A stretch of DNA of 64,000 nt from Rhodoblastus sp. 17X3 (lineage in GTDB: Bacteria > Pseudomonadota > Alphaproteobacteria > Rhizobiales > Beijerinckiaceae): the NCBI RefSeq assembly GCF_030056575.1, contig NZ_JASHHX010000012.1, forward strand, positions 1 to 64,000, in the 5' to 3' direction. Below the pieces are notes generated by a model. That model saw nothing but the letters and a program-made list of their open reading frames with translations, did not search any database and was not told the DNA's origin. Positions 15,861-27,137 of the stretch are shown here, one piece after another (the stretch's first letter is position 1; each line of letters begins with the position of its first letter). The translations under genes and the position numbers were made by a program.

Positions 15861-16898
15861 CTACTTAAGCGAAGGCGGGGCCGCTATAGCGACGGCGCCT
15901 GCGGTGCGCTCGTCAAGTTCCCGCGCGTCCGCCAATGTTTCGTGAGACCATCTTTTGGCCAGAACTGCGCAAACCATCAGCTGCATCTGATGAAAGAGCA
16001 TGGTCGGAAGGATGATCATGCCGAGGTCCGGACCGGGGAAAAGCACGCCGGCCATCGGCACGCCCGCCGCGAGGCTTTTCTTCGATCCGCAGAACACGAT
16101 GGCGATCTTGTCGGCGCGATTGAAACCGAGCCGGCCGGCGGCGAAATGCGTGCCCAGGAGCGCAGCGGCCAGAACAAGCGCCTCAAGCGCAAGCATGGCG
16201 ACCAGAGCGCCCGGCGGCAGTGCGCGCCAAAGGCCGGCCCGAACCGCATGGCCGAAAGCGGAATAGACCACCAGAAGGATCGACCCACGATCGGTCGCGC
16301 CAAGCAGGGCCCTGCGCCGCGCCACGAAGCCGCCGATCCAGGGCCGCAGCAATTGCCCGGCAAGGAGGGGGACGACCAGGAGAACGACAATCTCCCGTAT
16401 GGCGGCTCCCGCCGGCGCTGCGCCATGAGCCGAAGCGAGGAGCGCGACAAGGATCGGCGTCAGCACCGTGCCGGCAAGGCTCGACAATGTCGCGGAACAC
16501 ATGGCGGCGGGGACATTCCCGCCCGCGATCGAGGTGAAGGCGAGCGACGACTGAATGGTCGAGGGCAACAGGCACAGGTAGAGCATTCCCAACGCCAGCG
16601 GCGCCGGCATGACCTGCTGCGGTAGGCGCCCCAGGACAATTCCGGCCAAGGGGAACATCACGAAAGTCGAGGCAAGCACCACCAAATGCAGCCGCCAATG
16701 CCCGATCCCGGCGACGACATTCGCCGTGGCGAGGCGGGCGCCGTAAAGGAAAAACATCAAGGCGATCGCGACGTCCGTCGCAATCTTCACCGGCGTCTCG
16801 AAAGCCTCCGAGGGCGGCGCCACGCTCGCCAGCGCGACAGCGCCGATGAGGAGAAGTGTGAAACGATCTGGCGATATGCGAAGCAGGAACTGGTGCAT
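15861..16898 (-). CDS. Bile acid:sodium symporter-like carrier (SBF-like, PF13593 type)
   Basis: Inner-membrane carrier with about ten hydrophobic segments (345 aa from the ATG at 16898). The N-terminal LLRISPDRFTLLLIGAVALA and the later GSKKSLAAGVPMAGVLF are typical of the SBF-like branch. A TTG at 16934 would add 12 residues without family character. The substrate is unknown; relatives carry organic anions. It is divergent from a LysR gene, with the two starts about 95 nt apart, an arrangement in which the regulator often controls its neighbour. Confidence 0.83.
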   Translation of the reverse strand: MHQFLLRISPDRFTLLLIGAVALASVAPPSEAFETPVKIATDVAIALMFFLYGARLATANVVAGIGHWRLHLVVLASTFVMFPLAGIVLGRLPQQVMPAPLALGMLYLCLLPSTIQSSLAFTSIAGGNVPAAMCSATLSSLAGTVLTPILVALLASAHGAAPAGAAIREIVVLLVVPLLAGQLLRPWIGGFVARRRALLGATDRGSILLVVYSAFGHAVRAGLWRALPPGALVAMLALEALVLAAALLGTHFAAGRLGFNRADKIAIVFCGSKKSLAAGVPMAGVLFPGPDLGMIILPTMLFHQMQLMVCAVLAKRWSHETLADARELDERTAGAVAIAAPPSLK

Positions 16899-16992
16899 GG
16901 GTCTGACGGAGCCTGTGACGGGAGGGCCCGACAATGCCGCAGTTTTCGCTCATTCTGAACGGCTCTATGGAAGGTATCAGTTATCATGTATC

Positions 16993-17886
16993 ATGATGAC
17001 CATGGCTTATGACCCGGACCTGCTCGTCTCCTTCCTCGCCGTTTCGGAAGCCGGCTCCTTTTCGGAGGCGGCTCGCCGCCGGGGCTTGCGGCAATCGACC
17101 GTGAGCCAGCATGTGCGGCGGCTCGAACAGGCGACGCGACGGCGTCTGTTCGACCGCGACACGCATAGCGTCGCACTGACCGTCGACGGACAGGCGCTGA
17201 CCCTGCTCGCGTCAGATATTCTCGCCGCCCATTCGCGCGCCGAACGTTATTTCTCCCATGCCGAACTGCGCGGCCGCGTGCGCTTCGGCGCGTCGGAGGA
17301 TTTCGCGCTTTCCCCTCTTCTGCCGCAGGTCCTTCGGGCTTTTGCGTCAAGACATCCCGCGGTCGATCTGGAAATGACCGTCGGACTGGCGGCCGATCTT
17401 TACGAGCGGATGGATCAGGGATCGCTCGACCTCATTTTCGCCAAGCGCCGGGCTGGCGACGAACGCGGGCGCAGCGTGTGGCGGGAAGACATGATCTGGG
17501 TGGCTGCGAAGAACTGGCGTCGCGATCCGGATCGGCCTTTGCCGATCGTCGTCTATCCGCCGCGCAGCATCACCCGCGAAGCTGTTCTGATCGCCCTCGA
17601 AGGCGCCGGCATTCCCTGGCGCATCGCCTGCACTTGCGGTTCGCTCTCCGGTCTGGTGGGCGCCGTCGCCGGCGGCCTCGGCGTTGGCGCGCAATCGGCT
17701 TGCCTGAAGGCCGATGGCGTCGTTGCGTTGGGGCCGGAGGCCGGCCTTCCCGCCCTTGGCGCGACAGAATTCGTCGTCGTTCCAGCCGTGCGTCGGCCCA
17801 GCGCTCCCATCGAGGCGCTGGCCTGCACGATTGTAGACCTGGGCAGAGCGCACCACTCCGCATTCCAGGGCGATCGCCGGATCTAG
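16993..17886 (+). CDS. LysR-family transcriptional regulator
   Basis: DNA-binding regulator of about 297 aa. The N-terminal helix-turn-helix is clear (FLAVSEAGSFSEAARRRGLR, then STVSQHVRRLEQATRRRLFD), followed by a linker and a periplasmic-binding-protein-like effector domain (RVRFGASEDFALSPLLPQVL, LDLIFAKRRAGD). Starts at 16993, 16996 and 17002 are in frame with no decisive ribosome-binding site; 17002 gives the most LysR-like N-terminus (MAYDPDLLVSF). Divergence from the SBF-like carrier suggests it regulates that gene. The effector is unknown. Confidence 0.87.
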   Translation: MMTMAYDPDLLVSFLAVSEAGSFSEAARRRGLRQSTVSQHVRRLEQATRRRLFDRDTHSVALTVDGQALTLLASDILAAHSRAERYFSHAELRGRVRFGASEDFALSPLLPQVLRAFASRHPAVDLEMTVGLAADLYERMDQGSLDLIFAKRRAGDERGRSVWREDMIWVAAKNWRRDPDRPLPIVVYPPRSITREAVLIALEGAGIPWRIACTCGSLSGLVGAVAGGLGVGAQSACLKADGVVALGPEAGLPALGATEFVVVPAVRRPSAPIEALACTIVDLGRAHHSAFQGDRRI

Positions 17887-18017
17887 CCGCGCATTCTTCA
17901 ATTGCGGAATCGCGATCGACCTTGAATTCCCGTGTCGTTCTCTCGGCTTTCTCGCGCTCGAGCCGAGCGCAGCCGCTCGCCTGTCAGCGTCGGGCGCCCC
18001 CGCGCGTGAAAACGTGT

Positions 18018-20846
18018 TTACAGGAAAGTCGCGAGCCTTTGCTCCAGCTTTTCAAAGTTTGTCGGGCTCGAAAGCTCCTTCCGGAGCGCGTTGGCGATTT
18101 CCGCCGCCGAACGTCCCCAGCCGTCGTTGACCATCGACTCGATATCCGGCCAGGGGCCGTCAAAAGCCGCGGCTGCGCGAATGGCTTCGGCAATGTTACG
18201 AAAGTCATCGAAGAAGAAAAAGGACTGCGGCCGCCCAAGACGTCGATGGAGCGTCCTGTTGAGCTCCGAATCGAGCAATACGATCGGCTTCTGCTTGACG
18301 ACGGCCTCCAGGATCGGGAAGCCGAAGCCTTCGTAGAACGACGGAAAGACAAAAACGTCGCAAGACGCCAGCATCCGGGCCAGCGTCTCGTCCGAAACTT
18401 GCCCTCCGGAAATCGATTTGACGTCGTTCCGTCCGAGATCGACGCCGAACACGGTAATGTCCAGATCGGTCGCGGCGAGCGTGCTGAGCGCCGGAACAAG
18501 TCCCTTATGCTCGTAATGGTTTCCGAAAATCAGCACCGAGGCGCGCGCCGAGGCCGCCTTGCGCCGTCGCGGGCTTTCCCGTTTGTCCTGCGCATATTCC
18601 ATCGGGTTCATCGAATGAAGCGAGGGCAGCAGCGCCGCGTCCGGCGCGAAGGAGAACCGTTTCGTGAAGCGGTCCATCGTATATTCGCTATTGAACACGA
18701 ACAGGTCGCCGCTGCGGCAGACGCGCTCCCACAGGCGCACCAGGCCGTCGCTCTGGATGTAAAGGCAATCCACCGCGATCGTGTCGAGCAGGAAGACGCC
18801 GATTTTCTCGCACACGCAGGCGAGCCGATCGAACACGATGTCTGCGAAGGGCTGAGAAAAAAGGAAACCGACCCCGGCCTTGACGTTCGCCGCCTCTTCT
18901 TCATCGGTGATGAGGCGGACGCCCGACGGAAGGTGAACGCCAAAAAAGTCCAGCACGTCGTCGTCAGCGACGATCGCCAGCCTGACGTCGCTCAATTCCC
19001 GCAGGAGAAAAGGAAGAAGGGCGCAGATCAGCTTATTGGTGCCATTCCTGGTCTTTGACGCCGTCCTGATGTCGAACAGCACATCGACATCATTGCCGCG
19101 CTCGATCAGGCGATGGGCGTGATATTTTGGCGATGAGAAATGACGAATGATGGCCGGCTTGAATTCCGGGTAGCGCGTCAGCAGGACGGCTTCGTTTTTC
19201 AGATGCTCGTCGTCGGCATAGTCGCTGAGAATGGAGAAAGACGCCTTGCCCAGATGGGCGACATAAGCATGGTTGGCGAGCACGGAAGAATAGCCGCGCC
19301 GATTGGCGCGCATTATGTAATCATTCTCTTCGTTGTAGCCCATGCCATAAATGGAATCGAGATAACCGAAATAGCGGACGATCTCCGCCCGGATCAGCAG
19401 GCAGAACCCCACGACAACGGGAACGACCTGGTATCGCGGCAGCAGCTGATGCGTCCGGCTGAAGGAGGAATAGCCATCGACCGGCGTCGCGGGCTTGGCG
19501 CCATAGGTGGCGATGGTCGCGTTATTTGTCCGTGGATTGACGAAGCCGAATTTTTCGTCGGATTCCAGCACCGAAAGCAATTCAGCGATGGCCCCGGGAT
19601 AGACGACGGTGTCAGAATTCAGCAGGAGACAATGGGCGCCAAGCTTTTCCGCCACCCAAATTCCGCAATTGCTTGAATAGACGAAGCCGCGGTTCCTGGA
19701 ATTGCAAAGATAGAGCGTGTCAATGCTCTGGGCGTCCAGCTTGGAAAACCAGGAGCATATCGCCTTGTCGAGCATCGCATAGTCGGGAGAATCATTGATG
19801 AGCACGACGACGGCGCCAATTTTTCTCAACTCGCCTGTGCAGGCGATGAGAGAGCTCAGGACCGTCTCGACGAGGTCTTCGCGCTTGTAAAAGGGTATGA
19901 CGATGACCAGGTTTTTCTTTTCGCCGAAGGACAAATGGTCGAGCGGAAAATCGGCGGGGCCGTCGAAGCCGACATAGGCCTTGGGGCCGGTATCGCTGAG
20001 CGACTGATAGCGCACAGCCAATTCGTAGTTTTTTGTGAGAGCGACGTAACGGCCTTCTTCATGCCCGAAATTAGCATAGTGCAACAATGGGTTAGACCCG
20101 CTCTCGCTCACATCGTCGAAATGTTCGAGATAGGTTCTGGTGCAGAATTGCGGCGATGGGTCGCGCGCTTCTTTCCAGCCTGACACCAGGTAATGGATCA
20201 GCGGGTTTTTCTTGTCCGAAGATACATCCTTATAGGCGATGTTATACCATCGGGAGGAGAAGAAGTCCGATTCAAGAGGGTTCTGGTTTTTTGAACTCGT
20301 GACCGCGCTGAAAAAACGATGCGGGCTCATGGACCGATGTTCTTCCTGCAGGAAGGCGCCCGGCACCAATTCGCTCAATTCGGACGCAGCGATCCAGTCG
20401 CTCAGCGCGACGGGCCAGTTCCGGCGCCGGACGAACGCCTTTACCCGTCGGAGCTTCAGCAAAGGATGTGGCGGAACGGTCAGCTTCCTGGAGAAATATT
20501 GTTCGACAGTCGCGTTTTCGAACTGCTCGCGCACCCAGCTCCACATGAAGTAGGGCGAAGGGTTAAGGCCCAGCGTTTGTCCGGTCTTGATGAAATGGTC
20601 GCGCGCGTCTTCTCGTGTCTTGAATGATTTCCCCGATTCGACCTTGTAGAAGTCCAAGTCGAGAAAAATACTGGACTCGAGCTGCTTCACTGCCGACGTT
20701 CCCAAAATTTCGAACGCAGTTGCGCCTGGAGGGCCGCACATAGCCGTTGGCGCGCTCTTCGCCGTTCTGAGAGGCGCCAGTTTCCAGGGCGACGATTCGA
20801 TAGCGTCATGCTGAACAAGTGATTGATACCGACCGCCCTTACCCAC
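18018..20846 (-). CDS. Large two-domain glycosyltransferase (GT2 plus GT4-like)
   Basis: 942-aa protein likely to build surface polysaccharide. The N-terminal ~270 residues hold repeated short modules (LDFYKVESGKSFKT, then NPLIHYLVSGWKEARDPSP and NPLLHYANFGHEEGRY). These are often fused to glycosyltransferases of this kind. A GT2 domain follows (LVIVIPFYKREDLVETVLSS, LLNSDTVVYPGA, GFCLLIRAEIVRYFG, NEENDYIMRA). The C-terminal third is GT4/GT-B-like (IFGNHYEHKGL, DVFVFPSFYEGFGFPILEAV). The GTG at 20846 lacks a clear ribosome-binding site, and an ATG at 20741 is a plausible alternative. The substrates cannot be read. It lies 250 nt downstream of the secretion genes. Confidence 0.85.
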   Translation of the reverse strand: MGKGGRYQSLVQHDAIESSPWKLAPLRTAKSAPTAMCGPPGATAFEILGTSAVKQLESSIFLDLDFYKVESGKSFKTREDARDHFIKTGQTLGLNPSPYFMWSWVREQFENATVEQYFSRKLTVPPHPLLKLRRVKAFVRRRNWPVALSDWIAASELSELVPGAFLQEEHRSMSPHRFFSAVTSSKNQNPLESDFFSSRWYNIAYKDVSSDKKNPLIHYLVSGWKEARDPSPQFCTRTYLEHFDDVSESGSNPLLHYANFGHEEGRYVALTKNYELAVRYQSLSDTGPKAYVGFDGPADFPLDHLSFGEKKNLVIVIPFYKREDLVETVLSSLIACTGELRKIGAVVVLINDSPDYAMLDKAICSWFSKLDAQSIDTLYLCNSRNRGFVYSSNCGIWVAEKLGAHCLLLNSDTVVYPGAIAELLSVLESDEKFGFVNPRTNNATIATYGAKPATPVDGYSSFSRTHQLLPRYQVVPVVVGFCLLIRAEIVRYFGYLDSIYGMGYNEENDYIMRANRRGYSSVLANHAYVAHLGKASFSILSDYADDEHLKNEAVLLTRYPEFKPAIIRHFSSPKYHAHRLIERGNDVDVLFDIRTASKTRNGTNKLICALLPFLLRELSDVRLAIVADDDVLDFFGVHLPSGVRLITDEEEAANVKAGVGFLFSQPFADIVFDRLACVCEKIGVFLLDTIAVDCLYIQSDGLVRLWERVCRSGDLFVFNSEYTMDRFTKRFSFAPDAALLPSLHSMNPMEYAQDKRESPRRRKAASARASVLIFGNHYEHKGLVPALSTLAATDLDITVFGVDLGRNDVKSISGGQVSDETLARMLASCDVFVFPSFYEGFGFPILEAVVKQKPIVLLDSELNRTLHRRLGRPQSFFFFDDFRNIAEAIRAAAAFDGPWPDIESMVNDGWGRSAAEIANALRKELSSPTNFEKLEQRLATFL

Positions 20847-21096
20847 GGCAAGGCCAATTGGCGTCGTGAGAACGACGAATTGATCCTGCGCCCGTCAGAG
20901 GCGGGGGATCGAGACTTTTTGTGTGAATCGCCGGGGGTGGCCGGCGCGCAAACCAGCTCGGCTTTGCCGAGGGCCGCCAACCGTAAAATCGTGATGGCGA
21001 GAAGCAGAAGCTCTTGCGAGGCGACATCCCATTCGCCATCCGACAATCGCTCTGGCGTCCGCGTCTATGCCGGCCAAAAGCCCCGGTCGCCCACAC

Positions 21097-22574
21097 TCAC
21101 CGCTCTTTCATCGCTCGGGCGCCGGTCTCGACCAGCGGCGAGAAGATATATTCGAGGATGCGGCGGTTTCCGGTGGCGATTTCGACGGTGACCGCCATGC
21201 CGGGCGTCAGCCGCACGATCTGGCCGTCAATGTCCATGGTCGTGCGCTCCGGCTTCAGCGTCACCGGGAAGACGAGGTTCTGGGTGCGTTGAGCGCCGGC
21301 GAAGGTCTTGTCGCGGCGAGCCCGCGCGGGATCGCCCTCGACCTGCTGCGCTTCCGGTTCGGGGATCGCATCGCTGGCGACGCGCTCGACCGTCGCGGAC
21401 AGCGCGCCATAGCGTGTGAAGGGGAAGCTCTCGATCTTCACGACAGCCTTCTGGTCCGGCTTCACGAAGCCGACGTCCTTATTGGCGAGATAGGCTTCGA
21501 TTTCGAGCGCAGCGCCTGTCGGCGTGATCCGCATCAGTTCTTCGCCGCTGGAGACGACTTGGCCGACGGTGGTGACGGAGAGGCCATAGACCGTGCCGTC
21601 GATCGGGCTGGTCAGGCTCATCCGCCCGGATTTCAGCTTGGCCTTGGCGAGCTTCTCGCGCCAGTCGTCGGCCTGGCGCTGCGCCTCGGCCATTTTCTGG
21701 GCGTTTTCCGCGATGAAATTCGAAAAGGTCTTGTCCCTTTCGCGGGCCAGCACGTCGAGATTGGCGATGGCGGCGTCGCGCTGGCCCCTTTGCTGGGCTA
21801 GCTGCGTCTGGTGATATTGCAAGGATTCCTCGGCGTCGATCACGGCCGATTTCGCGCCCGAGCCCGATTTGACCAGGCTCGAACGCATGTCGACGCGCGA
21901 TTGCAGGGTCTCGACCAGCCTTTGCTGCGCCGCCATGGTTTCCGTCAGGCGATCGCGCTCCACTTCCTTCTGGCGGATCTGCGCGTCGAGACCGGCGGCG
22001 AGATCCGCGAGCCGGCTCAATTCGCCGGCGAGCACCTGGTCCTCGCGCGCCCGGATGCCGGGCGGGGCGTCGGCATCCCAGGAAATCGCGGGCGGCGGCG
22101 TCAAGCGTCGCGATTGTGCCGCTTCGAGCGCGGCGGCCCGGCGCCGGGCCTCGGCGCGGTAGGCGTCAAAGGCGGCCTGTGCGTCCGCTTGATCGGCATT
22201 GGTGTCGCCGCGCTCCAGCTCCAGCAGAACCTGGCCCGCGCTGACGTGCTGGCCGTTCTCCACCGTGATCGCGGCGATCTTGCCCGTTTCCAGCGGCTGG
22301 ATCACCTTGACCCGCCCGGTCGGCTGAATCTTGCCCTGGGCCTCGGCGATGATGTCGATGCGGCCGAACCAGCTCCAGACCAGAGCTGCGACGAACAGCC
22401 CGCTGATGAGCAGGATCAGCGCCATGCGGACAGGCGAAGGCGGCGTTTCAAGGATTTCCAGATCGGCCGGCAGGAATTCGCGATCGGCGACGAAGGGCAG
22501 CTCCCTCTTCGCCTCCAGTTGCCGCGGGGGCGCCGCCTCCTTGACGTCTTCCTTGGCCGCCTCTTTGACCTGGC

Positions 22575-22578
<4 letters not shown>
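21097..22578 (-). CDS. Type I secretion membrane-fusion protein (HlyD family)
   Basis: Periplasmic adaptor linking the inner-membrane ABC exporter to a TolC-like channel. It has 493 aa: a cytoplasmic N-terminus, one membrane segment (ALILLISGLFVAALVWSW), lipoyl/barrel strands (GKIQPTGRVKVIQPLETGKI, GQHVSAGQVLLELERGD), a long coiled-coil hairpin (residues ~150-330) and the HlyD C-terminal signature (GMAVTVEIATGNRRILEYIF). It overlaps the ABC gene by 4 nt. No TolC gene or RTX-type substrate is encoded in the window. Confidence 0.92.
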
Positions 22579-24740
<2,162 letters not shown>

Positions 24741-25066
24741 TGGCTCAATGCTAGTTTGAATTCCTTTACCGGGCGTTGCTCCATGAGAAGCGCCGCCAAG
24801 GGGAAGTCGTTGATCGGGCGTGGCGTTGATCGAGCCGGCCTCGTGAATTCGTGAGGTTGGCCACAACCATACACGCTCTTCGCGGCGGCGCTAATACGCA
24901 GCCTCGATTTGCCGCGCGCCTTCGCCTCATGCTGGAGCGGATGTGATGCGCCCCCGGCGGCGCCGGCTTGAGGCCGATGGCGATCGGGACTAATCTCGAC
25001 GGCAATCAAGAAGGCCGGCGGGGCGCGGCCCTTTGTCCGAGCGTTACGCGACCGGCGCTTCCCCGC
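24741..25066. other. Divergent intergenic region without a gene
   Basis: This 326-nt region lies between the type I secretion ABC gene and the SulP gene. Open frames here are upstream extensions of those two genes in atypical composition. I see no ribosome-binding site with a believable small gene and no strong terminator. It should contain the two divergent promoters, but I cannot place them. Confidence 0.4.
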
Positions 25067-26767
25067 ATGATGGCGAGGCCCAGTGTGAATGAAACCTTCC
25101 GGAAGGCGGGAAGCGTCCTGAGGCGATATTTCGCCGCGGACCTGATACCTGGGCTGACGACCGCCGCCGTCGTCCTGCCCAAGGCGCTGGCCTATGCCAC
25201 GATTGCGCAGCTGCCGGTGCAGGCGGGGCTGTTTTCGGCGCTGGTCCCGATGGCGATCTACGCCGTGCTCGGCACCTCGCGGCTGCTGAGCGTCAGCACC
25301 ACAACGCCCATCGCGATCCTGTGCGCAAGCGCGATCGGGGAGGCGCTCGCCGCCGATCCCGCGCTCGACCCGCTCCTCGCCTCGGCCACGCTGTCCGTTC
25401 TCGTCGGGGCGATGCTGCTGGCCGCGCGGGCCTTGCGCTTCGGCTTCGTGGCCAATTTCATTTCCGAGCCGGTCCTGACGGGGTTCAAGGCCGGCGTGGG
25501 CCTCGTCATCATCGTCGATCAATTGCCGAAATTGCTGGGAATCCACTTCCAGAAAGCCGGATTCTTTCGCGATGTGGCGTCGATTTTCACGCATCTCTCC
25601 GCCATCTCATGGCCGACGCTCGTGGTCGCTCTGGCGACCCTGGGCATTATCGCGTTGTCAAAACGCTTCCTGCCGAAGGCCCCCGCGCCGCTGCTCGCCG
25701 TGGCCGTGGGGATCGCGGCTTCCGCGCTCGTCGGCCTTGAAGCCACGGGCGTCAGCGTCGTCGGGGCGATCCAGGGCGGTTTTCCCGCGCTGAAGCTGCC
25801 GCAGCCCTCGTTGTTTGAGGCGATGTGGCCGGCGGCGGGCGGCATCGCCCTGATTTCCTTCACGGAGTCTATCGCAGCTGCGCGCGCCTTCGTCCGGCCG
25901 AGCGATCCGCCGCTCGACGCCAATCGCGAGCTGCTCGCGCTCGGCGCCGCCAATGCCGCGGGCGCCTTCATCGGCGCCATGCCGGCCGGCGGCGGAACCT
26001 CCCAGACCTCGGTGGCGCTCAACGCCGGGTCGAGTACGCAGGCGACGTCGATGGTGGTCGCGGCGGCGGCGCTGGCGACGCTGCTCTTCCTGGCGCCGGT
26101 TCTCGGGCTGATGCCCCACGCCACCCTGGCGGCGGTGGTCATCGCCTATTCCGTCGGGCTGGTCGATTTCGCGGGCATGGCGGCGATCCGCAAGGTTCGC
26201 AGCATCGAATTTCATTGGGCGGTGGTCGCCTGCCTCGGAGTCATGACGCTGGGAACGCTCAAGGGGGTCGTCGCGGCCATCATTCTTTCGATGGGAAGCC
26301 TGATCCGGCTCACCAACGATCCGCGCGTCGACGAAATCCTGCGCATTCCCGGCTCTCATCGATTTCGGGCGCGCGAATCCGACCACCCTGACGACGAGAG
26401 AATTCCCGGCCTGCTGATTGTCCGACCGGTGGGGCGCATCTATTTCGGCAATGCCGAAAACGCGGGCGGGAAAATCAAGCTCCTGGTGAACGCCTCGTCG
26501 CCGCGCGTCGTGCTGCTCGATTGTTCCGCGATCCCCGGCTTTGAATATACCGCTCTCAAAATGCTGATCGAAGCGGAGGAGAAATGGCGCGACGCAGGGC
26601 TGGAGCTGTGGCTCGCCTCCCTCAATCCCGAGGCTTTGGAGTTGGTCCAGCGATCGGAGCTGGCGGAACATCTCGGACGCGCGCGGATGTTCCGCACGGT
26701 GGAGGAGGCGGTCGCCGCCTTCGAGGCGCGGGGAGCAACGGCCGACACGAAATCCTTCGAGGCGTAG
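25067..26767 (+). CDS. SulP family anion transporter with STAS domain
   Basis: Inner-membrane transporter of the SulP/SLC26 group (sulfate, bicarbonate or dicarboxylate). The membrane part has the family start (DLIPGLTTAAVVLPKALAYA), FISEPVLTGFKAGVGLVII and PAGGGTSQTSVALNAGSS. The C-terminal ~130 residues form a STAS domain (RVVLLDCSAIPGFEYTALKM). The start is uncertain: ATGs at 25067 and 25070 lack a good ribosome-binding site, a GTG at 25084 has GAGG 6 nt upstream, and the frame is open back to 24968. The gene ends about 190 nt before the guanidine riboswitch. The substrate is not predictable from sequence. Confidence 0.88.
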   Translation: MMARPSVNETFRKAGSVLRRYFAADLIPGLTTAAVVLPKALAYATIAQLPVQAGLFSALVPMAIYAVLGTSRLLSVSTTTPIAILCASAIGEALAADPALDPLLASATLSVLVGAMLLAARALRFGFVANFISEPVLTGFKAGVGLVIIVDQLPKLLGIHFQKAGFFRDVASIFTHLSAISWPTLVVALATLGIIALSKRFLPKAPAPLLAVAVGIAASALVGLEATGVSVVGAIQGGFPALKLPQPSLFEAMWPAAGGIALISFTESIAAARAFVRPSDPPLDANRELLALGAANAAGAFIGAMPAGGGTSQTSVALNAGSSTQATSMVVAAAALATLLFLAPVLGLMPHATLAAVVIAYSVGLVDFAGMAAIRKVRSIEFHWAVVACLGVMTLGTLKGVVAAIILSMGSLIRLTNDPRVDEILRIPGSHRFRARESDHPDDERIPGLLIVRPVGRIYFGNAENAGGKIKLLVNASSPRVVLLDCSAIPGFEYTALKMLIEAEEKWRDAGLELWLASLNPEALELVQRSELAEHLGRARMFRTVEEAVAAFEARGATADTKSFEA

Positions 26768-26953
26768 AGGGTCCGGCAGAGGCTCCGGCAGACGGCGCCA
26801 ATTGTTCGAGCTTGTTGGGCGCATATTCGGGCGAATTTCGACCAAAGTGACAATCAGCCGCCATTGCGATTAAAAATTGCGCAGCCACTGCACAGAATTT
26901 GTGGCGGAAGAGGCTTTCACGGAGGCCGAAAGTGTTGTGTAGTTCACAAAGAG

Positions 26954-27072
26954 TTGGCGGCTAGGGTTCCGGTCTCTGCAAAGAGACGCTGGTCCGAGAG
27001 TCGCCTCCCGGGCGGGGAGACATCCACCCGGGCGCACGGCGGGACAAAAGCCCGGGAGACCTCGTTAGCCAA
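26954..27072 (+). promoter_or_regulatory. Guanidine-I (ykkC) riboswitch aptamer
   Basis: The conserved core of the guanidine-I/ykkC RNA is present in order: CTAGGGTTCCG (26961-26971), CTGGTCCGAGAG (26989-27000), and GCACGGCGGGACAAAAG followed by CCCGGGAGA. A closing P1 helix can form between TTGGC (26954-26958) and GCCAA (27068-27072). A hairpin GTCTCT-GCAA-AGAGAC sits at 26972-26987 with a GNRA loop. The element lies 65 nt before the first gene of the carboxylase operon and on the same strand, a known position for this class. It should switch the operon on when guanidinium is bound. Confidence 0.93.
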
Positions 27073-27131
27073 GGGATTGGTAAAACGATGGTCCGCGCCA
27101 ATCCCTCATCTGAAGCAATTTGCTGAGGGAT
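27073..27131 (+). promoter_or_regulatory. Translational expression platform of the riboswitch
   Basis: Two perfect 8-bp helices compete here. GGGATTGG (27073-27080) pairs with CCAATCCC (27098-27105). ATCCCTCA (27101-27108) pairs with TGAGGGAT (27124-27131), which contains the ribosome-binding site GAGGGA of the next gene. They share 27101-27105, so only one can form. The first helix begins right after P1, so ligand-stabilised P1 should favour it and leave the ribosome-binding site free. No U-run follows either helix, which argues for control of translation rather than termination. Confidence 0.7.
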
Positions 27132-27137
27132 AGCCGC

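Noticed and set aside
17478-19058. 526-codon plus-strand open frame overlapping the LysR and glycosyltransferase genes
   Set aside because: It crosses two real genes, the intergenic gap and a strand switch; composition is Arg/Glu/His-rich and no domain is visible.
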